From assembly GCF_000423745.1 (NCBI RefSeq), contig NZ_AUIO01000003.1:62001-126000 (forward strand): 64,000 nt of DNA. Reading direction: 5' to 3'. Shown here one piece after another: positions 50,913 through 60,404 of the stretch. A model generated the notes under the pieces. The model worked only from the letters and a program-made list of their open reading frames with translations, did no database searches and was not told the DNA's origin. The stretch comes from Streptococcus plurextorum DSM 22810 (GTDB lineage Bacteria > Bacillota > Bacilli > Lactobacillales > Streptococcaceae). Position 1 is the first letter of the stretch; the number at the start of each line of letters is the position of its first letter. Made by a program: the position numbers and the translations under genes.

Positions 50913-52814
50913 ATGCAAGAAAAATTCGGAGAAATAGTGGCTAATCAATCATCGGAGTCGGTCAAAGCTTATATTTTCACTCAACAAAACACGGCCTATC
51001 ATCGCCTGCTTCGTTCTTGCCAAAAGTTATTGGATGACATTTTTATCTTTGAGGATAACTGGGATATGGAGCCTTGTTCGGTCGAGTATCAGCTGACCCC
51101 TCTTGATTGGACAGCTGATTGTCATGGGGATGAGGAATGGACTTTTATGCTCAATCGGCAGGAATACCTGTGGAAATTGGTATTGGCCTATCTGGTTGAA
51201 AAAGATTCGCGCTACATGGAGCAGGTTAAACGGTTTATCTTTAGTTGGATAGATCAGGTAACAGATTGGCACCCAAAAAAGACGAGTAGTCGTACCTTGG
51301 ACACAGCTATCAGATGCTTGAGCTGGCTCAAGCTTTTTCCAGTCTTAATTGATTGGGGTGAGCTGAGCGAGGAAGAACAGTGGAGACTGTTAACCTCTAT
51401 TCAGAGACAACTATCTTATCTCCACAGCCATTATCGCGCCAAAGATAGGCTGAGTAACTGGGGAATTTTTCAGACAGGAGCCATGCTTTTGGCTTATGAT
51501 TATATTGGGAACAAGGTTAATTTAGAAGAGCTTCACTATTTTGCCTGTCAGGAAATTGAAGCACAAATGCAAACTCAGATACTAGAAGATGGTACCCAGT
51601 TTGAACAGTCTTTTCTCTACCATGTTGAGGTTTATAAACTGTTGCTAGAACTAGCATTTCTCTTGCCGACCTATCGAAAAAAATGGACTCTTCTTTTGAA
51701 AAAAATGGCAGATTATATCTTACAAATGACAGGTCCAGATGGCAGGTCAATAGCTTTTGGAGATAGTGATGTTCATTGTATGTCTGATATTTTACAGATG
51801 ACTGCCATTTTTTTTGAAGATGGGATTTACCTAATAGATGATTCCGAGCTAGATATCAGTGTACTTTTCTTGGTAGGAGAAGAAGGTTTGCGTGTGTATA
51901 GTAGTCTGGTCAGTCAAAACCATCCGTCCATAGGGAAGTATTTTTCTGAATCAGGGCATAGTATTGTCAAAGCAAGTAATAGCTATTTATTTTTCAAATC
52001 AGGTCCTATGGGAAGTGCTCATAGCCATTCAGACCAAAATAGTTTTTGCTTTTATCATAAAGGCCAACCCATAGTGATTGATAGTGGTCGTTTTAGCTAT
52101 CGGGAGTGTGAGGAACGTTATTTTCTAAAAAGCGCTTCAGCACACAGTAGTTGCATCCTTGATGGATGTCCCCCAGAGAAGGTGTCAGGTTCTTGGGATT
52201 ATAAAGCCTATCCTCAGTTTGTTAGCCATGACTACAAGTTTTGTGACCATTGTTATTGGATGCAAGGAGTCTATCGAGCTCAAACGATAGAAGGTCTCCC
52301 TTACTGGCATAAGAGACAAGTCCTTATGGTCGGAAGTGATATTTTGTTAATCGTAGACAGTATTGATTGCTCGGGTCAGCATGAGCTGGAGAGCCAGTTG
52401 ATTCTAGATGAGGGGGTCAAAATAAGTCACAATCAATTAAATGATTTGAGGTTGTATAGCCCGAGAGATTTTGAGGTGCAAAAAACGATACGCTCACGAA
52501 GTTATAATCAGCTCATAGAAACTAACAAAATGGTGAGAAAAGAGATTTTCCAAGATCGTCTAGTCACCTACACCTTATTGGCAGATCACACTATTCATAT
52601 TAAGCAATTGCCAGTTTATCAGACAGATCACCGTTTGGTAAAAGAGGCGCTGGCTTTTAGCTGTCAGGGGAACAATCGAGACTGTCTTTTACTGCTTTCA
52701 GATAGTGACATTTATACAGGCGAAAAATTACTCCAAGTAGAAGATGTTAGACTAAGAGGTAAGTGCCTTGTTGTGGATAAGCAGACACAGCATATTATCA
52801 GACTCAGACATTAA
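50913..52814 (+). CDS. Heparinase II/III-family oligo-glycosaminoglycan lyase
   Basis: 633-residue cytoplasmic polysaccharide lyase: an alpha/alpha-toroid N-terminal half (~1-340, with NWGIFQTGAM and QFEQSFLYHVEVY) and a beta-sandwich C-terminal half opening with SAHSHSDQNSFCFY (His residues near 385). It probably cuts imported hyaluronan oligosaccharides to substrates for Ugl. No signal peptide. ATG 50913 follows AAAGGA; an alternative ATG at 50841, 24 codons earlier, also has AAAGGA upstream, so the start is not certain. Confidence 0.87.
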   Translation: MQEKFGEIVANQSSESVKAYIFTQQNTAYHRLLRSCQKLLDDIFIFEDNWDMEPCSVEYQLTPLDWTADCHGDEEWTFMLNRQEYLWKLVLAYLVEKDSRYMEQVKRFIFSWIDQVTDWHPKKTSSRTLDTAIRCLSWLKLFPVLIDWGELSEEEQWRLLTSIQRQLSYLHSHYRAKDRLSNWGIFQTGAMLLAYDYIGNKVNLEELHYFACQEIEAQMQTQILEDGTQFEQSFLYHVEVYKLLLELAFLLPTYRKKWTLLLKKMADYILQMTGPDGRSIAFGDSDVHCMSDILQMTAIFFEDGIYLIDDSELDISVLFLVGEEGLRVYSSLVSQNHPSIGKYFSESGHSIVKASNSYLFFKSGPMGSAHSHSDQNSFCFYHKGQPIVIDSGRFSYRECEERYFLKSASAHSSCILDGCPPEKVSGSWDYKAYPQFVSHDYKFCDHCYWMQGVYRAQTIEGLPYWHKRQVLMVGSDILLIVDSIDCSGQHELESQLILDEGVKISHNQLNDLRLYSPRDFEVQKTIRSRSYNQLIETNKMVRKEIFQDRLVTYTLLADHTIHIKQLPVYQTDHRLVKEALAFSCQGNNRDCLLLLSDSDIYTGEKLLQVEDVRLRGKCLVVDKQTQHIIRLRH

Positions 52815-52903
52815 GGCTACTAATCTAGGCATATGGTACACAAGACCTGCTAAAGAGGCAATAGTATGGTAGAATAAGGATAGCTAAAGGAGGTATCGAT
52901 AAG

Positions 52904-53905
52904 ATGTCAGGGAAGTATACAATTAAAGATATTGCAGAACTGGCTCAGACTTCAAAAACAACCGTTTCTTTTTACCTAAATGGCAAATATGAAAAGATGT
53001 CTAAAGAGACACGTGAAAGAATTGAGAGAGTGATTCACGAGACTGATTATAGACCCAGTGTCGTTGCGCGCAGCCTAAATTCAAAACATACGAAGTTAAT
53101 AGGAGTCTTGATCGGTGACATTACGAATACTTTTTCCAATCAAATTGTTAAAGGCATAGAAGAAGAAGCGCATAAGAACGGCTATCAAGTTATCATTGGA
53201 AATAGTAACTACGATCAGGAAAGTGAAGACAGGTATATCGAAAGCATGTTGATGTTAGGTGTCGATGGCTTTATCATTCAACCGACCTCACATTTTCGAA
53301 AATACTCACGTATCATTGAAGAAAAGAAAAAACACATGGTTTTTTTCGATAGTCAGCTTTATGAGCATCGTACCAGTTGGATTAAGACGAATAATTATGA
53401 TGCGGTATATGATGCGACTCAGCTATGTGTAGACAAAGGCTATGAAAAGTTTATCCTGATTACAGCTGACACGAGCCGTCTCAGTACGAGAATTGAACGA
53501 GCTACAGGATTTATGGATGCCTTGTCAGATTGTAAAAAAGATTTTCGGGATTTAACGATTGCGGATGAGCATACTGATATAGAGGAAATTAAACAGTTTC
53601 TTGGCAAAGAAGTCAATCCTGAGGAAAAGACATTGGTGTTTGTCCCAAATTGCTGGGCATTGCCACTAGTATTTAATGCTATGAAAGATCTTCAAATGGT
53701 ATTTCCCCAGACAGGTCTTTTAGGCTTTGACAACACTGAGTGGACAAACTTTTCATCTCCGACCATTTCAACGATTGTTCAGCCTGCTTTTGAAGAGGGA
53801 GGAGAAGCTACAAAGGTGCTGATTGACCAAATTGAAGGTGACAATCAACTGGAAAGGCAACAGGTTCTAGATTGTACCGTTCACTGGAAAGAATCAACCC
53901 TATAA
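52904..53905 (+). CDS. regR: LacI-family regulator of the hyaluronan locus
   Basis: 333 residues: N-terminal HTH (TIKDIAELAQTSKTTVSFYLNG) with the LacI hinge helix (ARSLNSKHT) and a periplasmic-binding-like effector domain. Homologues named RegR repress hyaluronan and PTS genes in pneumococcus and S. pyogenes. AAAGGAGG before ATG 52904 and an extended -10 TGGTAGAAT upstream. No operator-like ACCGGT palindrome precedes its own promoter, so it does not appear to repress itself by the same site. Confidence 0.92.
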   Translation: MSGKYTIKDIAELAQTSKTTVSFYLNGKYEKMSKETRERIERVIHETDYRPSVVARSLNSKHTKLIGVLIGDITNTFSNQIVKGIEEEAHKNGYQVIIGNSNYDQESEDRYIESMLMLGVDGFIIQPTSHFRKYSRIIEEKKKHMVFFDSQLYEHRTSWIKTNNYDAVYDATQLCVDKGYEKFILITADTSRLSTRIERATGFMDALSDCKKDFRDLTIADEHTDIEEIKQFLGKEVNPEEKTLVFVPNCWALPLVFNAMKDLQMVFPQTGLLGFDNTEWTNFSSPTISTIVQPAFEEGGEATKVLIDQIEGDNQLERQQVLDCTVHWKESTL

Positions 53906-53932
53906 ACCAGTAACCGAAGAGATGGCTAGAGT

Positions 53933-53991
53933 GTCATGGTTTAGGTAGTATTTCTGGTAGAAATAGTTACCTCTCACGATAAAACCATGAC
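53933..53991. other. 59-bp long hairpin downstream of regR
   Basis: Outer arms GTCATGGTTT (53933-53942) / AAACCATGAC (53982-53991), inner GGTA / TACC and TATTTCT / AGAAATA. It has no T tract, so it is not a classical terminator; an mRNA 3' end structure or small palindromic repeat. Confidence 0.6.
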
Positions 53992-54045
53992 TCTCTTTGG
54001 GCTACTCACCTGATAATAGAGGTGATGAGGATAAGAATGGTGCAG

Positions 54046-54075
54046 AAAGCAGGCCGAGGTCTGCTTTTTATTTTG
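54046..54075 (+). terminator. Terminator before ybeY
   Basis: AAAGCAG / CTGCTTT stem followed by TTATTTTG. Confidence 0.7.
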
Positions 54076-54118
54076 TCTTATGATATAATGAAAAAAAGAC
54101 TTTTCAGGGGAGAAAAGC

Positions 54119-54616
54119 ATGTATATTGAAATGATAGACGAAACAGGGCAAGTCTCAGAAGATATCAAGCAACAAACCCTAGATTTATTAGAATTTTCAG
54201 CTGAAAAATTAGGGAAACAAAATAAAGAAATGGCAGTTACTTTTGTGACCAATGAACGCAGCCATGAACTTAACCTAGCCTTTCGTGACACGGATCGTCC
54301 GACAGACGTGATTAGTTTGGAATATAAGCCAGAGACATCTATTGCTTTTGAGGCTGAGGATTTGGCTGATAATCCTGACTTGGCAGAGATGATGGAAGAG
54401 TTTGACGCTTTTATTGGTGAACTGTTTATCTCTATTGATAAGGCGCGTGAGCAAGCTGAAGACTATGGGCATTCTTTTGAACGTGAGATGGGCTTTTTAG
54501 CGGTGCACGGTTTCTTACACATCAATGGCTATGATCATTATACGCCTGAAGAAGAGGCAGAAATGTTTGGCTTACAAGAGGAGATTTTGGCGGCTTATGG
54601 ACTTACACGACAATAA
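54119..54616 (+). CDS. ybeY: rRNA maturation endonuclease YbeY
   Basis: 165-residue metal-dependent RNase involved in 16S rRNA 3' end processing and ribosome quality control. The zinc motif is [11 protein letters not shown] (HxxxHxxxxxH, near residue 130), with PTDVISLEY upstream. GGGGAG precedes ATG 54119 and TATAAT lies at 54083-54088. It overlaps dgkA by 20 nt. phoH, its usual neighbour in Firmicutes, is 28 kb away here. Confidence 0.95.
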   Translation: MYIEMIDETGQVSEDIKQQTLDLLEFSAEKLGKQNKEMAVTFVTNERSHELNLAFRDTDRPTDVISLEYKPETSIAFEAEDLADNPDLAEMMEEFDAFIGELFISIDKAREQAEDYGHSFEREMGFLAVHGFLHINGYDHYTPEEEAEMFGLQEEILAAYGLTRQ

Positions 54617-55001
54617 TTCTCAAAAAAAATGGAAAAATATGGACTTGATATCGAGTCTCGAATTTGCTTCAACAGGAGTTCTAACAGCTTTTAGAGAGGA
54701 AAGAAATCTTAAAAAGCATCTTGTTTCAGGCATCCTAGTGACCATTTCAGGTCTCATTTTTCAAATCACAGCTCTGGAATGGTTATTTTTATTGCTTGCG
54801 ATTTTCTTGGTTATTGCTTTTGAAATTGTGAATTCTGCCATTGAAAATGTAGTCGATTTAGCAAGTGATTATCATTTTTCCATGTTAGCTAAGAAGGCTA
54901 AAGACATGGCGGCAGGTGCTGTTCTTGTGATTTCAGGTTATGCTGTTTTAACGGGACTCATTATTTTTATTCCTAGAATTTGGAACATTTTATTTGGATA
55001 A
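54597..55001 (+). CDS. dgkA: Undecaprenol/diacylglycerol kinase
   Basis: 134-residue small integral membrane kinase that phosphorylates undecaprenol to recycle the lipid carrier. Three spans and the signature [12 protein letters not shown] near residue 80. GAGGAG before ATG 54597 lies inside ybeY, so translation is coupled. In many streptococci era follows dgkA; here cls follows and era is 8.9 kb away. Confidence 0.93.
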   Translation: MDLHDNNSQKKWKNMDLISSLEFASTGVLTAFREERNLKKHLVSGILVTISGLIFQITALEWLFLLLAIFLVIAFEIVNSAIENVVDLASDYHFSMLAKKAKDMAAGAVLVISGYAVLTGLIIFIPRIWNILFG

Positions 55002-55025
55002 GCGGTGACTGATGAGGGTGTTTGG

Positions 55026-56600
55026 ATGATGAAAAAGGAAAAAAGGCGTATTCGATTACTCAAAAAAGGGCAGACCCGTTTTTGGCGTTTGATTTTTAGT
55101 CGTGTTTGGATTATGGCTTTTTTCATTATTCTTCAACTTCTTCTTCTCATGGCGACTTATCGATGGCTAGAAGGGTTTGAAATCATCGGGCAAGCCTTGT
55201 CCTCTCTTCTTGTAGCTGGTGCGGTCTTTTACCTTTTCAATAGTAAAATTGAAGCTACCGCAACCATGACCTGGCTCCTTCTTATCTTGATTTTTCCAGT
55301 CTTTGGAGCATCTATGCTAGTCTATAGTCAGTTAGATTTTGGCTATCGTGGGTTGAAAAAACGCATCAACGATTTGGAAAAAGAAGGCTTATCTTACCTA
55401 CCTCAACAAGCAGAAGTGGTGCAAGAATTACAAGACGCGCATACGACCACTTATAACTTGGTGAAATACTTCAGGCGTAGCGATGGTTTTTATCCGGTTT
55501 ACAAAAATACCCAATTAACCTATTTTTCCAGTGGGGAAGCTAAATTTGAGGAAATGAAAAAACAGCTTTTGTTGGCTGAAAAATTTATTTTTCTCGAGTA
55601 TTTTATTATAGCTGAAGGTAAGATGTGGGGAGAAATATTAGCAATTCTGGAGCAAAAAGTCAAAGAGGGACTTGAAGTTCGCGTACTTTATGATGGTATG
55701 AATGAATTTACAACCCTTTCTTTTGATTATATTGAACGGTTGAAAAAACTAGGCATTAAAGCGCATGCTTTTGCTCCCTTGTCTCCATTTCTTTCTACTT
55801 ATTACAACTATAGGGACCACCGTAAAATACTGGTGATTGATGGCAAAGTTGCTTTTACAGGAGGCATCAATCTGGCAGATGAATACATTAATCATATTGA
55901 CCGTTTTGGTCATTGGAAGGATACAGGCCTTATGCTTCGCGGTGAGGCGGTTCAAACGTTCACTGTTCTCTTTATACAGATGTGGTCAACCTTAGAGCGA
56001 GATACTGGTTACACGTCTTACATAGCGGATCAAGTGGAGCCTGTAAAGAGCGATGGGTTTGTTATTCCTTTTGGGGACTCTCCTATGGACAGGGATAAGG
56101 TAGGGGAGAATGTCTATATCGACATTCTCAATCATGCTAGGGACTACGTCTATATCATGACACCTTATCTGATTTTAGATAGTGCTATGGAACACGCTCT
56201 TTGTTTTGCGGCTGAACGAGGGGTGGATGTTCGAATCATTATGCCAGGTGTTCCCGATAAGAAGGTGCCCTATGCCTTGGCTAAGACTTATTACCGTCGT
56301 TTGATGCATTCTGGTGTGAAGATTTATGAGTACACCCCAGGATTTATTCATGCTAAAGTCTTTCTATCTGATAAAAGCAAAGCTGTGGTGGGGACAATCA
56401 ATCTTGATTACCGGAGCCTATATCATCATTTTGAATGTGGTGTTTACCTTTATCAGTCCTCTGTCTTAGCAGATATTAGCCGAGACTTTAGTGAGACCTT
56501 TGCTAAATGCCATCAATTGACGCAAGAAGATGTTGATCAGCGGCCACTCCTTGTCAAATTAACAGGAGGCTTAGCACGAATGGTAGCTCCTCTCTTGTAA
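55026..56600 (+). CDS. cls: Cardiolipin synthase
   Basis: 524-residue phospholipase-D-family enzyme joining two phosphatidylglycerols. Two membrane spans near residues 30-50 and 58-110, then two HKD motifs: HRKILVIDGKVAFTGG (~257) and HAKVFLSDKSKAVVG (~437). TGAGGG before ATG 55026; the frame extends to GTG 55005. It follows dgkA by 24 nt. Its stop codon overlaps the -35 box of the small RNA promoter. Confidence 0.92.
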   Translation: MMKKEKRRIRLLKKGQTRFWRLIFSRVWIMAFFIILQLLLLMATYRWLEGFEIIGQALSSLLVAGAVFYLFNSKIEATATMTWLLLILIFPVFGASMLVYSQLDFGYRGLKKRINDLEKEGLSYLPQQAEVVQELQDAHTTTYNLVKYFRRSDGFYPVYKNTQLTYFSSGEAKFEEMKKQLLLAEKFIFLEYFIIAEGKMWGEILAILEQKVKEGLEVRVLYDGMNEFTTLSFDYIERLKKLGIKAHAFAPLSPFLSTYYNYRDHRKILVIDGKVAFTGGINLADEYINHIDRFGHWKDTGLMLRGEAVQTFTVLFIQMWSTLERDTGYTSYIADQVEPVKSDGFVIPFGDSPMDRDKVGENVYIDILNHARDYVYIMTPYLILDSAMEHALCFAAERGVDVRIIMPGVPDKKVPYALAKTYYRRLMHSGVKIYEYTPGFIHAKVFLSDKSKAVVGTINLDYRSLYHHFECGVYLYQSSVLADISRDFSETFAKCHQLTQEDVDQRPLLVKLTGGLARMVAPLL

Positions 56601-56623
56601 TTTTTGGTCATACCTGCTATAAT
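56595..56623 (+). promoter_or_regulatory. Promoter of the 56.6-kb small RNA
   Basis: TTGTAA (56595-56600), 17-nt spacer ending TGC (extended -10), TATAAT (56618-56623). Confidence 0.75.
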
Positions 56624-56629
56624 GTAATC

Positions 56630-56796
56630 ATGCGATGAGCCGAAGAGCTTCTAGGAGCTTTTTGCGCAGGGGAAATCATAAACGCAGGAGCGGATTTTGG
56701 TTAGTTGTGTGAACCTGCTAACCTCACTATTTAGTGCCCCATGACAACTAAAGGTTGTCACACAAAAAGGCAACGGAAGTCCGTCGCCTTTTTCTT
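56630..56796 (+). ncRNA. Structured small RNA, unassigned
   Basis: About 167 nt bounded by a good promoter and a strong terminator, with no ORF. Stems: an AGCT-rich palindrome near 56646-56660; TGCG / CGCA (56663-56666 with 56683-56686); GGTTAG (56699-56704) / CTAACC (56718-56723); CACTA / TAGTG; GACAAC / GTTGTC. GCAGG at 56684-56688 can pair alternatively with CCTGC at 56714-56718, so two folds compete. It is not clearly a riboswitch, since the next gene starts 219 nt beyond the terminator. I cannot place it in a known family; 6S-type and other housekeeping RNAs were considered. Confidence 0.65.
56764..56796 (+). terminator. Terminator of the small RNA
   Basis: AAAAAGGC / GCCTTTTT with inner ACGGA / TCCGT stem; long and stable. 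Confidence 0.9.
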
Positions 56797-57014
56797 TATT
56801 GTTTGATAGGCATAGATTAGTTGTCATTATCGCTCCTAAAAGACTTCTGGAGTTATAGTGTTAGTAGCACAGCCTATATGTACTAACAAATTCTGTAAGG
56901 GATTTAATAACCTTCTTACTTGTCACCCAAATAGCCTTAATCATACGCTGAAAAAGAACGATGATGTTTGGGCAGTGGGTGACGGTAGCATATCGTTTAG
57001 AGGATGAGGTAATC

Positions 57015-57938
57015 ATGACAATTTCGTTCTTAGTTTTTGAAAAATTGTTAGGGCTTTTTCTATTGATGGGAGTGGGGCTTTTTTTAGCTCATAAAAACAT
57101 ATTGACAACAGATGTGACCTTGCAACTTTCTAAGCTTTTGACAAGATTTGTTGCACCTAGCTTGTTTGTCTCTTCGTTTATGACTACTGCATTTTCTTGG
57201 CAGAAGCTATGGCTCTTAGGAGTGACAATCCTAGCTGCTTTTCTCATTTTAGGGGTTCGTATGCTTGTTGTGCCTATGATTTTTAACAAAAATCGGATCA
57301 TGGATAGGTATGCGACCCTTTACGCCAATGTTGGTTTCATGGGAACACCACTAGCCCTTGCAGTGGGAGGGGATCAAGCTGTGTTTTACATTTCTGGATT
57401 TGTGGTTGCTAACCAGATTTCCCAGTGGACTCACGGCGTATACATGTTATCAAAAGACAAAGGAACGATTCATTTAAAATCGGTGTTTATCAATCCTGCG
57501 ACGCTTGCAACGGCTCTTGGTATCTGTCTTTTTATCCTCCCTCTGGAGTTGCCTCAGGTGGTGGTAGGAGCTGTTAAATCCTTTTCCAGTCTTAATACGC
57601 CATTATCTAATTTAGTTTTGGGCTCTTATTTTTATAAAGTAAGTCCTAAGAAAATTTTTCTTAATGGACCAGCTTATCAAACAGCTTTTTGGCGCTTATT
57701 GGGGACTTCCTTGATTAGTATTGTGATGATTTGGCTCTTACCCATTACAGACACAGATGTTAAATTGGCACTAAGTATCGCCTCAACAGCTCCTGCGGCT
57801 TTAAACACCGCTCTGCTTAGCCAAATATACGGAGCTGATTATGAATATGGGTCACGTCTGGTCTTGTTGACCACCACCTTATCCATTGTAACGATTCCAC
57901 TGATGATGGGATTGGCAGGTATGCTTTATTTGAGGTAG
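57015..57938 (+). CDS. AEC-family transporter (malate permease-like)
   Basis: 307-residue membrane protein with about ten spans in two inverted halves, typical of the auxin efflux carrier family; bacterial members include malate and malonate permeases. YANVGFMGTPLALAVGG near residue 100 is the family signature. GATGAGG before ATG 57015; the frame from 56961 lacks a ribosome site. No metabolic gene nearby points to the substrate. Confidence 0.85.
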   Translation: MTISFLVFEKLLGLFLLMGVGLFLAHKNILTTDVTLQLSKLLTRFVAPSLFVSSFMTTAFSWQKLWLLGVTILAAFLILGVRMLVVPMIFNKNRIMDRYATLYANVGFMGTPLALAVGGDQAVFYISGFVVANQISQWTHGVYMLSKDKGTIHLKSVFINPATLATALGICLFILPLELPQVVVGAVKSFSSLNTPLSNLVLGSYFYKVSPKKIFLNGPAYQTAFWRLLGTSLISIVMIWLLPITDTDVKLALSIASTAPAALNTALLSQIYGADYEYGSRLVLLTTTLSIVTIPLMMGLAGMLYLR

Positions 57939-57981
57939 CTTACGACTAAGCAAAGCTGAACTTCTATGACGCTTGTTTACA

Positions 57982-58029
57982 GATTGTAGAAAAATATGTC
58001 TTTGACATCATTTTCTGCAATCTTTTTTT
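57982..58029 (+). terminator. AEC transporter terminator
   Basis: GATTGTAGAAAA / TTTTCTGCAATC stem (one G-T pair) followed by seven T residues. Confidence 0.85.
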
Positions 58030-58043
58030 CGTACTCTTAAAAG

Positions 58044-58088
58044 CAAAAAAACTCTTAAAAACACGGTAAAAGTGCTTCTAAGAGTTTA
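58044..58088 (-). terminator. murT-gatD terminator
   Basis: Minus strand: AAACTCTTA ... TAAGAGTTT stem followed by T residues. The gatD stop lies about 90 nt before it. Confidence 0.7.
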
Positions 58089-58180
58089 GGTCAGAAACCT
58101 GTTGCAGGAATCCTAAATGTTATGAATGGTTCAAGAAATTTCTGTCTTATGAAGGGGCAGAGTTTTTGATATTCTTAACC

Positions 58181-58966
58181 TTATTTGTCAAACTCTGCCT
58201 TACTTTTAACGTCTCCGTATTCTTCGGCTATTTCCTTAGAAAGAATAGCATCGTAGCTTGGTAAGTCGATATCTTGCCCGTACTTATTTTTGAGGGCGGT
58301 TGTTACTAAGCGGTAGGCTAGATTGGCGTTACGAGACAGGATAGGGCCGTGGAAGTAGGAGCCATAAACATTTTTGTAGTGAACGCCTTCAGTGCCGTCT
58401 TCTTTATTGTTGCCATTACCGTAGACAACACGTCCTAGCGGTTTTTCATCATCAGAGAGAAAGGTACGCCCTTGGTGGTTTTCAAAACCGTAGTATGTTT
58501 CGTCGAATTCCTCGTTATAGATTTTTATATCGCCGATATAGCGGTTCTTGTCTTGATTTAAGGTATAGTGCCCCATGACGCCGATGCCTTCAATGCGTAC
58601 ACCATTGGCTTGGATGTAATATTGCCCGAGTAACTGGAAACCACCGCAAATCGCAAGGACGACTTTGTTATCGGTGATGAAGTTGGCAATGGCTGAGCGT
58701 TTAGTGGGTAAGTCTCTAGCGACGATAGCTTGTTCATAATCTTGGCCACCGCCGAAGAAAGCGATGTCGTAATAGGTGTTATCAAAATCATCCCCAAGAG
58801 AAACGATATCAACGGTGACATTGGCGCCTAATTTTTCCCCCACATATTTGAGCATGAGGATATTGCCATTATCGCCGTAGGTGTTCATCAGGTTGCCGTA
58901 AAGGTGAGCGATGTTGAGGTCGTAGCGGTAGTCGCCAGCAGGAGATTTTAGTGAGGTATAGGTCAT
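58181..58966 (-). CDS. gatD: Lipid II isoglutaminyl synthase, glutamine amidotransferase subunit
   Basis: 261-residue class I glutaminase that supplies ammonia to MurT for amidation of D-Glu in the lipid II stem peptide. The nucleophile is Cys107 in [11 protein letters not shown] and the His is in [11 protein letters not shown] near residue 205. AAGGAG before the ATG lies at the end of murT, and the two genes overlap by 1 nt (TAATG), so synthesis is coupled. Essential in related streptococci. Confidence 0.95.
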   Translation of the reverse strand: MTYTSLKSPAGDYRYDLNIAHLYGNLMNTYGDNGNILMLKYVGEKLGANVTVDIVSLGDDFDNTYYDIAFFGGGQDYEQAIVARDLPTKRSAIANFITDNKVVLAICGGFQLLGQYYIQANGVRIEGIGVMGHYTLNQDKNRYIGDIKIYNEEFDETYYGFENHQGRTFLSDDEKPLGRVVYGNGNNKEDGTEGVHYKNVYGSYFHGPILSRNANLAYRLVTTALKNKYGQDIDLPSYDAILSKEIAEEYGDVKSKAEFDK

Positions 58967-60309
58967 TAGTTCATCTCCTTTCCAACGATGTGTTTGCTTG
59001 CAAGCAAGTCACGAAAAGCTAGCATGGCTGTGTAGGTAGCCAGGATGTAAGCATGTTTGGCTTCTTGCTTCTCAATCAAGGCCAGAATGTCCTCTAGCTT
59101 TTCAGTTTCAGTGATTTTGCTTTCGTCGTAGCCAGTCACACGTAGCCTGCGGGCAATTTCGGAGTGGCGGACGCCCCCGGCATTGATCTGGGTGATTGTC
59201 ATATCCCTAATTAACTCAAAATGCGCATCCCAAATCCAAGAGGTGTCGATCCCGTCAGCATAATTGGCATTGAGAAGAACCGATAAGCTAAAGGGGTAAT
59301 CCGCTAATTTAATCATCTCAAGAGCTTGAGTGGCGCCGACTGGATTTTTAATCAATACCAGAGTGCAGGATTTATTGCCGATTTGAAAGGTCTCTTGACG
59401 ACCAAAGACAGCACGGCTTTTATCAAAACCAGCTTTAATCAGCTCTGGAGCGATGCCGAAATATTCGGCCACAGAAACTGCAGCAAGAGCATTATAGATG
59501 TTATAAAGCCCCCCCACCTTAATCTTGTAGTCTTGTCCATCAATAACAAATTCAGAGCTTGTATTAGTGATTTTGGTCAATGCTGTCAGTTTGTAATCCA
59601 GTTCTGGACGCTTGAAACCACACGATAGACAGATATAATCGCCTAGATTAGCATAGGTATTAAGGGTATAGTGAAGGATGTTTTCACAGTTGGGACAGAC
59701 GATACCTTCGGTATTGTAGTGAGCAAGAGCCGGTTCCGCTTTTTCAGTGTCAAATCCGTAGTATTTGATCGGATTACTCACCTTGGTCGAGTTGAAAAGC
59801 GGGCTATCCCCATTCGCTAAAATGGTTGCAGCTGGTGCTTTAGCTGCTCCGTCTAGGATCATCTGATAGGTTGTATAAATCTCTCCATAGCGATCCATCT
59901 GATCGCGGAAGATATTAGTGAAGACAAAAAGAGATGGCGTGATGTAGTCTGTGATTTTTGAAAGACTGGCTTCGTCAATTTCTAACACCGCAATTTTTTT
60001 ACCAGACTTTCCTTTTTTTGCCGTTAAAAAGGTTGAGGTGATGCCAGTAATCATATTGGCACCGCTTGGGTTAGTCAGTACCTCTCCAAAGGCTTCTTTT
60101 AAGATACCTACAGTTAGAGCAGTAGTGAGTGTTTTACCGTTTGTCCCTGTGACCACAACAATTTCGTAATCTTTGGCTAATTGGGTCAAAAGGGTAGGGT
60201 CGCATTTGAGAGCAACTTTGCCAGGAAGGGTTGAACCACGTCCTAACTTTGATAAGATAACATGTGTCATTTTTCCAGCAAAAATGCCTAAAGTTGTTTT
60301 TAATGTCAT
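58966..60309 (-). CDS. murT: Lipid II isoglutaminyl synthase, MurT subunit
   Basis: 447-residue Mur ligase-like enzyme: P-loop GTNGKT near residue 57, a four-cysteine zinc ribbon (CPNC ... CLSCG, near residues 205-230) and the C-terminal DUF1727 domain that contacts GatD. Its -10 box TAAAAT (60321-60316, with TGG before it) ends 6 nt before ATG 60309 and there is no ribosome site, so the messenger is probably leaderless. Divergent from cdaA. Confidence 0.95.
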   Translation of the reverse strand: MTLKTTLGIFAGKMTHVILSKLGRGSTLPGKVALKCDPTLLTQLAKDYEIVVVTGTNGKTLTTALTVGILKEAFGEVLTNPSGANMITGITSTFLTAKKGKSGKKIAVLEIDEASLSKITDYITPSLFVFTNIFRDQMDRYGEIYTTYQMILDGAAKAPAATILANGDSPLFNSTKVSNPIKYYGFDTEKAEPALAHYNTEGIVCPNCENILHYTLNTYANLGDYICLSCGFKRPELDYKLTALTKITNTSSEFVIDGQDYKIKVGGLYNIYNALAAVSVAEYFGIAPELIKAGFDKSRAVFGRQETFQIGNKSCTLVLIKNPVGATQALEMIKLADYPFSLSVLLNANYADGIDTSWIWDAHFELIRDMTITQINAGGVRHSEIARRLRVTGYDESKITETEKLEDILALIEKQEAKHAYILATYTAMLAFRDLLASKHIVGKEMN

Positions 60310-60315
60310 GGCATT

Positions 60316-60344
60316 ATTTTACCACAAATACCAGAGAGAGTTAA
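60316..60344 (-). promoter_or_regulatory. murT promoter (leaderless type), symmetric with the cdaA promoter
   Basis: Minus strand: TTAACT (60344-60339), 17-nt spacer, TAAAAT (60321-60316). The -10 region ATTTGTGGTAAAAT mirrors ATTTGTGGTATAAT at 60359-60372 on the plus strand, which serves cdaA. Confidence 0.7.
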
Positions 60345-60404
60345 GGAAAAATGGTTACATTTGTGGTATAATGGAAAAGAATTTACGAAAGAACGCATGA
60401 TATT

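Noticed and set aside
56630..57014. Riboswitch for the AEC permease
   Set aside because: A strong terminator ends the RNA 219 nt before the gene and no anti-terminator pairing is evident; independent small RNA preferred.
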